NCBI GenBank assembly: GCA_039815685.1
Contig: JBCBYV010000012.1
Coordinates: 1-64,000, forward strand
Origin: Thermohalobaculum sp039815685
Lineage (GTDB): Bacteria; Pseudomonadota; Alphaproteobacteria; Rhodobacterales; Rhodobacteraceae
Reading direction: 5' to 3'
DNA length: 64,000 nucleotides
Each line of letters begins with the position of its first letter. The first letter of the stretch is position 1. The notes under the pieces are model-generated. The model did not search any database. It was not told where the DNA came from and was given only the letters and a program-made list of their open reading frames with translations. A program made the position numbers and the translations under genes. Positions 33,316 to 41,899 of this stretch are shown here, one piece after another.

Positions 33316-33875
33316 TGCGGCGCGCCCTCCTCGCGCTGCTCGTGGCCGCAGCACCGTTCGCTGCGGCGGCCGAGGGCTTTCCGATCAAGATCGAGCCACG
33401 CTTCGACCTTGTCGCCCATACCGGTGAGCGGGTGAGCCATGAGAGCCTGCTGGGCACCCCGCTGGTGCTCTTCTTCGGCTATGCGGGGTGCGAGTCGATC
33501 TGTGACGTCGCACTGCCGCGCATGGCCGCGGCGGTCGACGCCTTGGGCGACGCGGGAGAGGCGGTTCAGCCGCTGATGATCACGGTCGATCCGGAGTACG
33601 ACACGCCTGCTGCTTTGGCCGAGGCGATGCCCAGCTGGCATCCGCGGTTCCTGGGGCTGACCGGTTCGGAAGCCGCACTCGCCGACGCCCGCGCAGCGTT
33701 TCAGGTGGAGGTGACGGAGGTCGCGACGGATCCGCTCGGCCGCCCGATCTACGCTCATGGCGGCTTCATCTACCTGATCGATGCGATGGGATCGGTGAAG
33801 AGCGTGCTGCCGCCGATCCTCGGTCCCGACCGCATCGCGGAACTGATCGACAAGCACCTCGTCTCGGGAACGTAG
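33315..33875 (+). CDS. SCO1/SenC/PrrC-family copper chaperone
   Basis: 186 residues. Signal sequence or anchor (RRALLALLVAAAPFAAAAEG), then a thioredoxin-like SCO domain: FDLVAHTGERVSHESLLGTPLVLFFGY split here for readability, the copper-binding CESIC (CxxxC) and the distal His in IYAHGGFIYLID. LMITVDPEYDTPAAL fits the SCO DPxxDTP pattern. SCO proteins load copper into CuA or CuB of haem-copper oxidases; the cbb3 cluster at the end of this window is a possible client. Coupled to the preceding exported protein. Confidence 0.88.
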   Translation: MRRALLALLVAAAPFAAAAEGFPIKIEPRFDLVAHTGERVSHESLLGTPLVLFFGYAGCESICDVALPRMAAAVDALGDAGEAVQPLMITVDPEYDTPAALAEAMPSWHPRFLGLTGSEAALADARAAFQVEVTEVATDPLGRPIYAHGGFIYLIDAMGSVKSVLPPILGPDRIAELIDKHLVSGT

Positions 33876-33892
33876 TCCCGGGTTGTGAAGCG

Positions 33893-33916
33893 GGGCGGCA
33901 CATCCGCGTGCCGCCC
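33893..33916. terminator. Hairpin between convergent SCO and YHS genes
   Basis: GGGCGGCAC (33893-33901) and GTGCCGCCC (33908-33916) form a perfect 9-bp stem with a 6-base loop. It lies between the SCO stop (33875) and the end of the YHS gene (33932), with no long T-run. Probably a bidirectional terminator. Confidence 0.6.
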
Positions 33917-33931
33917 GGCTAGTTCGCCAGA

Positions 33932-34387
33932 TCACTCGAGGACGGTCGGCCAGTTGCCATCGGCCGAGGCGATGAACCCGGGGATGTCCTTGTTCCACCG
34001 GTTCTGAACGTCCTGATTGTAGTTCAGGTAGAGCTTGTCATCGACGATGGCCCAGGCTTCCGGGTCGGTAGAGGCGGTGTAACCCTGAGCCACGGCCCAG
34101 GCGCAGTAGCCGCCATATTGCGGCGCGTACTTCTCCGGGTCGCCGGCGAAGAGATCGCGGTTCTCGGCGCTCGAAAAACGCCAGGTCGCACCGTTCCACT
34201 CATGCGTGAAATCAGACGAGCCTTCGACCGGCTTGCCCTCGGTGAAGTAGGCGACCGGATCGGTGCCGTCTATCGCAGTGCCGAGGAAGGACTGATAGAC
34301 CGGGTCTTCGGCAGCCGTGGCAGTGATCGGAGCAAGTGCCGCGAGGCCGAGGGCAGCGGCAAAGGCGGTGCTGGCTAGAAAGCGCAT
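33932..34387 (-). CDS. Exported YHS-domain protein
   Basis: 151 residues. Signal peptide RFLASTAFAAALGLAALAPITATAA, then a YHS-type domain: DPVAYFTEGKPVEGSSDFTHEWNG, WRFSSAENRDLFAGDPEKYAPQYGGYCAWAV (quoted in two parts in the gene order). The domain occurs in metal-handling proteins; the Cys in GGYCAWA is typical. It faces the SCO operon from the other strand, so a role near copper handling is possible but unproven. The ATG at 34387 opens the signal peptide. Confidence 0.82.
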   Translation of the reverse strand: MRFLASTAFAAALGLAALAPITATAAEDPVYQSFLGTAIDGTDPVAYFTEGKPVEGSSDFTHEWNGATWRFSSAENRDLFAGDPEKYAPQYGGYCAWAVAQGYTASTDPEAWAIVDDKLYLNYNQDVQNRWNKDIPGFIASADGNWPTVLE

Positions 34388-34537
34388 GTCGTCTCCCTGA
34401 GAGGCGTTTCGGTGTGCCACGGAAATGGGTGCGTCGCGGCATCTTGCCACTCAGGTTGGTATCCAATCGCGGAGCCGTGAGGAGCCGTGACCATGCTTGC
34501 CACTTTTGCTCAACGTCTCGCTTACGGGTGAGCCATG

Positions 34538-35194
34538 TCAGGGCTGCCAGCCGAGGAAATTGCCGATGAGGCGGAGGCCGGTTTCCTGGCTTTTCTCCGG
34601 ATGGAACTGAGTCCCGACCATGTTTGCCGAGCCGACGACCGCCGCGACCCTTTGACCGTACTCCACATGCGCCATCCAATGCTCCGGCACACTCGGCTGA
34701 AGATAATAGGAGTGCACGAAATAGGCGTGCGCGCCGGGCTCGATCCCAGTCAGCACGGGATGCTTCGGCGTGGTCACGCAAAGCTCATTCCAACCCATCT
34801 GAGGCACCTTGAGCGCCGGATCGTCGGGAACGAGCCGAACGACATCTCCGGGGATCCAGTCGAAACCCGGCGTCTCCCCATGTTCGAGGCCGCGGCTCGC
34901 CATCAGCTGCATCCCGACGCAGATGCCGAGGAATGGGTGGCCGGCGGCAACCCTTTCGGCCACGGCATCGAAGAGGCCATCGACGGCCAACAGCCCAGCC
35001 CGGCAGTCGGCGAAGGCACCCACTCCGGGCAGGACGACCCGCTCGGCGCGCATCACGACATCGGGATCGCCCGAAACCGTGACAGCCCCGCCGAGCGGCG
35101 CGCGATCGCTACCTCGTTCAGCAGCCATCCGCTCGAACGCCTTCTCCGCCGAGCGCAGATTGCCGGAGCCGTAATCGACGATGACCGTGCTCAC
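34538..35194 (-). CDS. hisH: Imidazole glycerol phosphate synthase glutaminase subunit HisH
   Basis: 218 residues, class I glutamine amidotransferase. VIVDYGSGNLRSAEKAF, LPGVGAFADC, nucleophile Cys in FLGICVGMQLM, and His/Glu in TQFHPEKSQ. Supplies ammonia to HisF. Start is a GTG at 35194 that overlaps the DUF2628 stop as GTGA. Separated from hisA by the YHS and SCO genes, so hisH and hisA are not in one transcript. Confidence 0.96.
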   Translation of the reverse strand: MSTVIVDYGSGNLRSAEKAFERMAAERGSDRAPLGGAVTVSGDPDVVMRAERVVLPGVGAFADCRAGLLAVDGLFDAVAERVAAGHPFLGICVGMQLMASRGLEHGETPGFDWIPGDVVRLVPDDPALKVPQMGWNELCVTTPKHPVLTGIEPGAHAYFVHSYYLQPSVPEHWMAHVEYGQRVAAVVGSANMVGTQFHPEKSQETGLRLIGNFLGWQP

Positions 35195-35544
35195 GGGCTC
35201 ACCGCCCTCCCGGCCCGGTAGTCCTCCTCGGCCCCCTCCTCCGAGCGTGCCTCGGTCACCGCGACCTCACGCCAGCCCCGGAGGCGCAGCTCGGTGCGCT
35301 CAAGCGTCGAGCCTTCGAGCAATGTCAGGAAAAGGAGCCCGACATAGACCGTCCCGAAGGCGAGCGGCACCGTAGTCGCCACCAATGCAAGGAGGGCGAT
35401 CTCCAAGAGAAGCACGATCCAGCAGCCGCGCCATAGCGCCCAGAGCGGCGGGATCACGCCCAGCGGATGGCGCCCATCACCCACGATGCGCAGCTTCTCA
35501 TCGAGCCCATCGCGCGCGTGGATGGTGTAGAGCACCGTCTCCAT
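35191..35544 (-). CDS. DUF2628-type small membrane protein
   Basis: 117 residues: VLYTIHARDG at the N-terminus, a central pair of membrane helices (about residues 38-58 and 60-78: CWIVLLLEIALLALVATTV and FGTVYVGLLFLTLLEGST) and a polar tail. This matches the DUF2628 proteins that sit between hisB and hisH in many Rhodobacterales. Coupled on both sides (TGATG with hisB, GTGA with hisH). No function is known. Confidence 0.8.
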   Translation of the reverse strand: METVLYTIHARDGLDEKLRIVGDGRHPLGVIPPLWALWRGCWIVLLLEIALLALVATTVPLAFGTVYVGLLFLTLLEGSTLERTELRLRGWREVAVTEARSEEGAEEDYRAGRAVSP

Positions 35545-36131
35545 CAGAGCGCTCCCTTGGTGCTCGGCAGCGCGCCGGCCCGCCGGGGATCGGCTTCCAC
35601 CGCCTCTCGTAACGCCCTCGCCACCGCCTTGAACGCAGCCTCCGCGATATGATGGCTGTTCTCGCCCGCCAGCTTCGTGACATGCAGCGTCATCCGCGCG
35701 TTCATCGCGAAGGCCGTGAAGAATTCGCGCACAAGCTCCGTATCGAAGGTGCCGATCTTGGCGGTCGGGAGCGGCAGATCCCAAACGAGGAACGGCCGGC
35801 CGGAGAGATCGAGCGCGGCGCGCACGAGCGCCTCGTCCATGGGCAGGAGGCTCGCGCCATAGCGCCGAATACCGCGCTTGTCGCCCACGGCCTCCGCCAG
35901 CGCCTGACCCAGCACGATGCCCGTATCCTCGACCGTGTGGTGGTCGTCGATATGCAGGTCGCCCTTGGCGCGGACGGTTAGGTCGATCAGGCTGTGGCGC
36001 GCGATCTGATCGAGCATATGGTCGAAGAACCCGATACCGGTCGCGCAATCGGACACACCGGCGCCATCGAGATTCACCTCGATCGTGATCGTCGTCTCAG
36101 CCGTCTCCCGGGTCACTTCAGCGCGGCGCAT
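35544..36131 (-). CDS. hisB: Imidazoleglycerol-phosphate dehydratase
   Basis: 195 residues, monofunctional. Two internal repeats carry the Mn-binding motifs: GFFDHMLDQIARHS and DDHHTVEDTGIVLGQAL in the first half, FFTAFAMNARMTLHV and ENSHHIAEAAFKAVARAL in the second. Dehydrates imidazole-glycerol phosphate to imidazole-acetol phosphate. First gene of hisB-DUF2628-hisH; divergent from hslV. Confidence 0.97.
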   Translation of the reverse strand: MRRAEVTRETAETTITIEVNLDGAGVSDCATGIGFFDHMLDQIARHSLIDLTVRAKGDLHIDDHHTVEDTGIVLGQALAEAVGDKRGIRRYGASLLPMDEALVRAALDLSGRPFLVWDLPLPTAKIGTFDTELVREFFTAFAMNARMTLHVTKLAGENSHHIAEAAFKAVARALREAVEADPRRAGALPSTKGAL

Positions 36132-36245
36132 CGCCCCCTCCTCGAAATCGCCATCGTCCTATAGGCCTTTGAAACCGGAGGGGCCAGATACACGTATGCG
36201 CTTGGGGGAGCGTCGGCGGTGGGGCCGGCAGGGGAGACGCAGATC

Positions 36246-36809
36246 ATGGTCGAAACGGGCGGTCGGGACGCGCGCTGGCACGGAACCACAATCGTGGGCG
36301 TGAAGAAGGGCGGGCGCGTGGCCATCGCGGGCGACGGTCAGGTCAGTCTTGGCCAGACGGTGATCAAATCAACGGCGACCAAGGTGCGGCGGCTCACTCC
36401 CGGCGGGCATGACGTGGTGGCGGGCTTTGCCGGGGCCACCGCGGACGCTTTCACGCTCCTCGAGAAACTCGAAGCGAAGCTGGAAGCGGCGCCTGGTCAG
36501 CTCCTGCGCGCGGCCGTGGATCTCGCCAAGGAGTGGCGGACGGACAAGATGCTCCGCAATCTCGAGGCGATGCTGATCGTCACCGACGGGGCGACCCTCC
36601 TCGTCGTCACAGGCAACGGCGATGTGATGGAGCCCGATGGCGGGGTCGCGGCCATCGGGTCGGGCGGCATGTATGCCCTGGCGGCCGCGCGCGCGCTGAG
36701 CGAGACCGACATGGACGCGGAGGCCATCGCCCGCCGCGCGCTCGATATCGCAGCGGAGATCTGCGTCTACACCAACGGCAATGCCGTGGTGGAGGTTGTC
36801 GAAGGATGA
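36246..36809 (+). CDS. hslV: HslV peptidase of the HslUV protease
   Basis: 187 residues. Short propeptide followed by the catalytic Thr14 in WHG-TTIVGVKKGG; GDGQVSLGQTVIK, GFAGATADAFTL and AIGSGGMYALAAARAL are HslV hallmarks. The ATG at 36246 follows GGGGAGA; an upstream in-frame GTG is less likely. HslV forms two hexamers capped by HslU ATPase and degrades heat-damaged and regulatory proteins. Its stop overlaps the following membrane-protein gene (ATGA), which separates it from hslU. Confidence 0.96.
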   Translation: MVETGGRDARWHGTTIVGVKKGGRVAIAGDGQVSLGQTVIKSTATKVRRLTPGGHDVVAGFAGATADAFTLLEKLEAKLEAAPGQLLRAAVDLAKEWRTDKMLRNLEAMLIVTDGATLLVVTGNGDVMEPDGGVAAIGSGGMYALAAARALSETDMDAEAIARRALDIAAEICVYTNGNAVVEVVEG

Positions 36810-37936
36810 CCGAGGCCACCGGGCAGAACGGCGGTCAGGTGCGCGCCGCGCCGGGGGGCGCCCTTGGCCAACTGCTCGAATGGGCGCTCCGCAAACCATT
36901 GTTCTACGGGCGGGAACTGGCGCTTGCCGACCCGGTGGGCGAGCCGCAGCGCAACAAGAAGCTCGAGGTCTTCTGGGTCAACGTCATCTTCTTCGGCTGG
37001 ATCGGCTATGCCGCGATGACCTTCGCCATCGCAGGGATCGATGTCGGGCGGACGACGACGCCGATCCCCTTCATGATTGCCGCCGGCATCGTGACCTGGA
37101 TCATGGCCGAGTGGCTCGTGCGGCGGCGGGGTATGATTTGGCCCGGCTCGATGCTGGGGCTTCTGGGTCCGGCATCGTTTGCACTCGCCCTGTCGCTCTC
37201 GACGCCAACGCTGCGCGGCTTGCCGGGGCTCGAATTCATCACGGTGATCTACTCGGCGACGACCATCGGCATGATGATCTATGCCTACCGCTTCAGGCTG
37301 GCCGGGCTGATCTCGCCGATCGTGACCTTCTCCGTCATCTCGCTCTTTCTGTTCTTCAAGGGCTCGAAAGCGGAGAACTGGGGGCAGATCGAGGGGTTCA
37401 GTCCGCGAGGTTTCCTTGCCGCGTTCATCGACCAACCCTGGAGCATGGCGTTCTTCGGCACGCTGGCGCTGTTGGGCATGATCAAGGCACGATGGCTGGA
37501 CCTGTACAGCGACTGGTTCGGGCTGCAGGCGGCGCGGCCGCTGCATGTGATAAGCACTGCGATCGTGGCGCTGATCGCGGGGCGGCTGGCGGAGATGCTG
37601 CCGAACGGGATTGACGTTGCGGTGCTGGTGTTCCTGTTCGTTGCGGGCTTCCTCTATGCGATGCGCATCGACCGGTTGCCCGTGCTGGTGGCGATCTGGC
37701 TCGCCATGGCCCGCCCGCTGGTGGTGAACGCGGTCTATCAGGCCGGCTTCGTGATGAACGTCTTCGAGCTTGCCTGGGGGATCACAGCGGTTGTCGCTTT
37801 CGGAATGGTCCTCTGGGGCTATACCCGGCAACGATACTTCGTGCCGCTCGGCTGGACGATGCAGCCGAGACACATTCAGAAGAACTGGCCTGAGCGCCAA
37901 ATCTGGCCGCCGCCGAAGGATCTTTCGTCGATCTGA
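36806..37936 (+). CDS. Polytopic membrane protein lying between hslV and hslU
   Basis: 376 residues. A ~50-residue soluble N-terminal part (LLEWALRKPLFYGRELALADP) is followed by about 10 membrane helices with few charges, and a C-terminal cytoplasmic tail (PRHIQKNWPERQIWPPPKD). No transporter signature recognised. It overlaps hslV by four bases and ends 204 bases before hslU. Whether it works with the protease or is simply co-transcribed cannot be told from the sequence. Confidence 0.8.
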   Translation: MTEATGQNGGQVRAAPGGALGQLLEWALRKPLFYGRELALADPVGEPQRNKKLEVFWVNVIFFGWIGYAAMTFAIAGIDVGRTTTPIPFMIAAGIVTWIMAEWLVRRRGMIWPGSMLGLLGPASFALALSLSTPTLRGLPGLEFITVIYSATTIGMMIYAYRFRLAGLISPIVTFSVISLFLFFKGSKAENWGQIEGFSPRGFLAAFIDQPWSMAFFGTLALLGMIKARWLDLYSDWFGLQAARPLHVISTAIVALIAGRLAEMLPNGIDVAVLVFLFVAGFLYAMRIDRLPVLVAIWLAMARPLVVNAVYQAGFVMNVFELAWGITAVVAFGMVLWGYTRQRYFVPLGWTMQPRHIQKNWPERQIWPPPKDLSSI

Positions 37937-38140
37937 AGGGGCGGGAAGCAGTATTCGCGCCCGCGCCCACCCACGTCAGTTTACGCCGCAGAGAGTGAAC
38001 AATGGGCGAACATAGGCTGCGTGGCCCGCTCCGCCTCTCTACGTGATCATGGGCTGGCAACCGCGCCATCGCGCATCGCAGCAGGACTGGCGCCTATGCG
38101 GCGGGTGGACTATCTGCGCGGAACCCGGACGGAGGATCCA

Positions 38141-39442
38141 ATGACTGAGCTCACCCCGCGCGAGATCGTCTCCGAGCTCGACCGCTTCATCATTGGCCAG
38201 CGGGCGGCGAAGCGCGCGGTCGCCATCGCGCTCCGCAATCGCTGGCGGCGCCAGCAGCTCGATCCAGGCATGCGCGAGGAAGTGAGCCCCAAGAACATCC
38301 TGATGATCGGGCCGACGGGCGTCGGCAAGACAGAGATTTCGCGGCGGCTGGCCAAGCTTGCAAATGCACCGTTCCTGAAGGTGGAGGCGACGAAATTCAC
38401 CGAGGTTGGCTATGTCGGCCGGGACGTGGAGCAGATCGTGCGCGATCTGGTCGAGGCGGCGATCGTCATGGCGCGGGAGGCGAAGCGGGCTGAGCTTCGC
38501 GCCACGGCGCACCAGGCGGCCGAGGACCGGGTGCTGACCGCTCTGGTCGGTGAGCAGGCCTCCGAGACGACGCGCAATTCCTTTCGCCAAAAGCTGCGGG
38601 ACAACAAGCTCGATGACACAGTGATCGAGCTTGAGGTCGCAGACAGCTCGAACCCGATGCAGATGCTGGAGATCCCCGGGATGCCGCAGGGGGGCATGGC
38701 CAATCTGGGCGATATCTTCGGCAAGGCGTTCTCCGGCCGGACGAAGCGACGGCGGATGACGGTGCTCGAGAGCTACGATGTGCTGATCGCCGAAGAAGCG
38801 GACAAGATGATCGACCAGGAACAGATCACGCGCGATGCCATCAAGCTTGTTGAGCAGAACGGGATCGTCTTCGTCGATGAGATCGACAAGGTCGCAACCT
38901 CCGCTTCGCGCCAGGGAGCAGATGTCAGCCGGGAAGGGGTTCAGCGCGACCTGCTACCCTTGATCGAGGGGACAACCGTCTCGACGAAGCACGGATCGGT
39001 GAAGACGGACCACATCCTCTTCATTGCATCGGGCGCCTTCCACATCGCCAAACCTTCGGACCTATTGCCGGAGTTGCAGGGGCGGTTGCCGATCCGGGTC
39101 GAGCTGCAGGCGCTCACGGAGGCGGATTTCCGCGCGATCCTGACCGACACGGACTTCGCGCTGACCAGGCAGTACGAGGCGCTGATGCAGGCGGAGGGTG
39201 TCGGCCTCAGCTTCGCGGATGACGGCGTGGCCGCGCTTGCGCGGATCGCGGCCGAGGTCAACGCGGAGATCGAGAACATCGGGGCCCGCCGTCTTCACAC
39301 GGTCCTGGAGCGCGTCCTGGAGGAGCTGAGCTTCACCGCACCGGACCGTGCAGGCGAGACCGTCACGGTCGATGCGGGTATGGTCGAGACCCAGCTCTCC
39401 GATCTCTCGAAATCATCCGATCTGAGGCGATACGTCCTCTGA
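38141..39442 (+). CDS. hslU: HslU ATPase/unfoldase of the HslUV protease
   Basis: 433 residues, AAA+ (Clp/HslU). ELTPREIVSELDRFIIGQ, Walker A GPTGVGKTEI, pore-loop region EVGYVGRDVEQIVRDL, an intermediate domain (residues ~110-240), Walker B GIVFVDEIDK, sensor 2 NIGARRLHTVLE. The start at 38141 is preceded by GGAGGA. The gap after the membrane-protein gene could contain an extra promoter. Confidence 0.97.
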   Translation: MTELTPREIVSELDRFIIGQRAAKRAVAIALRNRWRRQQLDPGMREEVSPKNILMIGPTGVGKTEISRRLAKLANAPFLKVEATKFTEVGYVGRDVEQIVRDLVEAAIVMAREAKRAELRATAHQAAEDRVLTALVGEQASETTRNSFRQKLRDNKLDDTVIELEVADSSNPMQMLEIPGMPQGGMANLGDIFGKAFSGRTKRRRMTVLESYDVLIAEEADKMIDQEQITRDAIKLVEQNGIVFVDEIDKVATSASRQGADVSREGVQRDLLPLIEGTTVSTKHGSVKTDHILFIASGAFHIAKPSDLLPELQGRLPIRVELQALTEADFRAILTDTDFALTRQYEALMQAEGVGLSFADDGVAALARIAAEVNAEIENIGARRLHTVLERVLEELSFTAPDRAGETVTVDAGMVETQLSDLSKSSDLRRYVL

Positions 39443-39636
39443 GCCTGAGCAAACGCTCTAGCGGCTCTGCTCAGACCCTACACCAGGCACAAGCAGCCAC
39501 CTGCATTCCCGAAAGAGGCAGCTTGTCCCGTTTGGATATCCGCGTCACGGATCGTGAGACTGCGCCGCCTGATGAGAGCACCGCCCAAGGCACTGACCCG
39601 TTGCCGCAACCTGACGCGCGCCGATGACTGGTTTGC

Positions 39637-40020
39637 TCAGCTCGCGATCGCGTTCGGCGGAGAGCGGCGGTCCCAGGCTTCCTGCTCACCGGCGGTACGC
39701 GACAGGGCAGCCTCAACCGACGTGTAGAAATTGAAGACACTGGTCATCTTGGCCAGCGTGAACACCCGGTAGACTGGGCTGCGGACATTCGCGAGCACGA
39801 TCTTCGCCGACCAGCCGAGGCGCTTGCGAATGCCGACAAGGGCGCCGAGACCGCTCGAATCCATAAACTCCACATGGCCGAGATCAATCACCAAGGGCTT
39901 TTCCTTGTCCTCGATCTGCAGCACGGTCTCCCGAAACTCGGTCGAGATGGCATGATCGAGCCGCGGGGCCTGTAACGTGACGACGATGCTGCCGTCCCTC
40001 TCCTCGGTCGCAACCTGCAT
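39637..40020 (-). CDS. STAS-domain anti-sigma-factor antagonist
   Basis: 127 residues. SpoIIAA-like STAS fold with the phosphorylatable-Ser motif: LVIDLGHVEFMDSSGLGALVGIRKRLG. The start at 40020 is chosen because GGAGG lies 6 bases upstream; the ATG 12 bases earlier lacks a site. The C-terminal 15 residues form a polar tail. No anti-sigma kinase or sigma factor is next to it, so the partner-switching partner must be elsewhere. It precedes nothing obvious; the rhamnose genes lie upstream on the same strand. Confidence 0.85.
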   Translation of the reverse strand: MQVATEERDGSIVVTLQAPRLDHAISTEFRETVLQIEDKEKPLVIDLGHVEFMDSSGLGALVGIRKRLGWSAKIVLANVRSPVYRVFTLAKMTSVFNFYTSVEAALSRTAGEQEAWDRRSPPNAIAS

Positions 40021-40097
40021 AGTAGCCTCCAACGCGCAAATCAGATGAGGTGCGCAAGGGTGCCGCGTCTGGATGAAAGAAACGTTGTCGGCGGCGC

Positions 40098-40976
40098 TTA
40101 GCTCTCCCGGGCCAGCGCCATCAGGTACTGGCCGTAGCCGTTCTTCTTCAGGGTCTCGCCGAGCATCATCAGCGCCTCCGCATCTATCCAGCCCTGCGAG
40201 AAGGCGATCTCCTCGGGCACACCGATGCGGCGCTGCTGCACTTCCTCGGTGATCTGAACAAAGGCCGTGGCCTTGGCGAGGCTGTCATGCGTCCCAGTAT
40301 CGAACCAGGTGAAACCGCGGCCGAGGCGTTCGACGAAGAGGTCTCCTCGCCCGAGATACGCGGCGTTCACATCCGTGATCTCAAGCTCGCCGCGTGGGGA
40401 GGGTGCGATACCCGCCGCGATATCGAGCACCGCATTATCGTAGATGTAGAGGCCCGTGACCGCCCAATCGGATTTAGGCGCGCTCGGCTTCTCCTCGATC
40501 GTCTCGGCTCGCCCATCGGTACTGAAACTCACGACGCCGAAGCGCTCCGGATCGCGCACTTGGTAGCCGAAGACGGTCGCGCCGCCCACGTCCTCAGTAC
40601 GGGTGACGGCGGAACAGATCGCCTCCGTCAGGCCATGCCCGAAGAAGATGTTGTCGCCGAGAACTAGGGTCACGGCATCCATTCCCACGAACTCGCGCCC
40701 GATGATGAAGGCTTGCGCGAGGCCGTCGGGCTGCGGTTGTACGGCCCAGTCTATCGAGATCCCCCACTGGCTCCCGTCGCCCAGGAGCGCACGGAAGGCC
40801 GGCGCATCCGTCGGCGTGGTGATGATGAGCACCTCCCGGATCCCTCCCAGCATAAGCGTGGAGAGCGGGTAGTAGATCATAGGCTTGTCGTAGACCGGCA
40901 GGAGCTGCTTCGAGACGGCGCGCGTGACGGGCCATAGGCGGGAGCCCGAACCGCCAGCGAGGATGATGCCCTTCAT
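40098..40976 (-). CDS. rfbA: Glucose-1-phosphate thymidylyltransferase
   Basis: 292 residues. KGIILAGGSGSRLWPVTRAVSKQLLPVYDKPMIYY (read in two parts) carries the nucleotide-binding loop and Lys; also LGDNIFFGHGL and WAVTGLYIYDN. First step of dTDP-L-rhamnose synthesis. Last gene of the minus-strand run rfbC-rfbB-rfbD-rfbA; its ATG overlaps the rfbD stop (ATGA). Confidence 0.95.
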   Translation of the reverse strand: MKGIILAGGSGSRLWPVTRAVSKQLLPVYDKPMIYYPLSTLMLGGIREVLIITTPTDAPAFRALLGDGSQWGISIDWAVQPQPDGLAQAFIIGREFVGMDAVTLVLGDNIFFGHGLTEAICSAVTRTEDVGGATVFGYQVRDPERFGVVSFSTDGRAETIEEKPSAPKSDWAVTGLYIYDNAVLDIAAGIAPSPRGELEITDVNAAYLGRGDLFVERLGRGFTWFDTGTHDSLAKATAFVQITEEVQQRRIGVPEEIAFSQGWIDAEALMMLGETLKKNGYGQYLMALARES

Positions 40977-41899
40977 TGCTCGACCCCTTCGCGTTCGAGC
41001 ACCTCGTCCAGCATCTCCGCCAGGGCGACGCGCCAGTGGCGGAGAGCGAGCCCGTGCACCCGGGCAAGGCGCGCGCAATCGAGCACCGAGTTGGCGGGGC
41101 GCCGGGCGGGCGTCGGATACTCGGCGGTGGTGATGGCGTCCACAGTCGGGCGTCGACCGGTGTTGGGGCCGGTGCGGGGACCGGCGTGACGGCCCACATG
41201 CTCAAACGCCGCCTCCGCCAGACCGTGCCAGGACGTCGATCCGCGGCCCGCTGCGTGGAAGACGCCCCAAGCATCGCCGCCCTCCGGCACCTCCGCAAGT
41301 CTCTGCGCAAGCTTGAGGCAGCAGACGGCAAGATCACCGGCGAAGGTGGGGGAGCCGACCTGATCGGCCACGACGCGGAGTTGGTCACGGTCCCGGCCGA
41401 GCCGAAGCATGGTGCGCACGAAGTTCTTGCCCTCGACCCCATAGACCCAGGCCGTGCGGAGGGTCGCGTGGCGCGGGCATCTCGCCGCCACCGCCCGTTC
41501 GCCCGCCAGCTTGCTCTCGCCATAGACGCCGAGGGGGGCAACGGGGTCGTCCTCGGTCCAGGCGCCGTCTTTCGCGCCGTCGAACACGTAGTCCGTCGAG
41601 ATGTGGATGATCGCAGCGCCCGTCTCCGTCGCCACCTCGGCCAGATGCCCCGGTGCCTCCGCATTCACGGCGAAGGCGGCGTCCCGCTCCTCCTCGGCCT
41701 TGTCCACGGCGGTGTAGGCGGCGGCATTCAGAATCACCCTGGGCTTCAGGCGCTCGACGAGTTCCCGCACCGCTCCACGGTCGGTGATGTCGAGATCGCG
41801 CCGCGCCACGGCGCTCACAGACAGCCCCATCTCCGGCGCGCGGCGCACCGTCTCCCAGCCAAGCTGGCCGGCGGCACCGGTGACGAGCAGATCGACCAT
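40973..41899 (-). CDS. rfbD: dTDP-4-dehydrorhamnose reductase
   Basis: 308 residues, SDR fold. NAD(P) motif VTGAAGQLGWETV, STDYVFDG and catalytic YGESKLAGE (Tyr/Lys). WVYGVEGKNFVRTMLRLG fits RmlD. It carries out the final reduction to dTDP-L-rhamnose. Overlaps its neighbours on both sides. Confidence 0.95.
   Translation of the reverse strand: MVDLLVTGAAGQLGWETVRRAPEMGLSVSAVARRDLDITDRGAVRELVERLKPRVILNAAAYTAVDKAEEERDAAFAVNAEAPGHLAEVATETGAAIIHISTDYVFDGAKDGAWTEDDPVAPLGVYGESKLAGERAVAARCPRHATLRTAWVYGVEGKNFVRTMLRLGRDRDQLRVVADQVGSPTFAGDLAVCCLKLAQRLAEVPEGGDAWGVFHAAGRGSTSWHGLAEAAFEHVGRHAGPRTGPNTGRRPTVDAITTAEYPTPARRPANSVLDCARLARVHGLALRHWRVALAEMLDEVLEREGVEQ

Noticed and set aside
36169..36200. Possible heat-shock (sigma-32) promoter before hslV
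   Set aside because: A TTGAAA-like -35 is present at 36169, but spacing to any CCCCAT-like -10 does not fit; it cannot be supported by eye.
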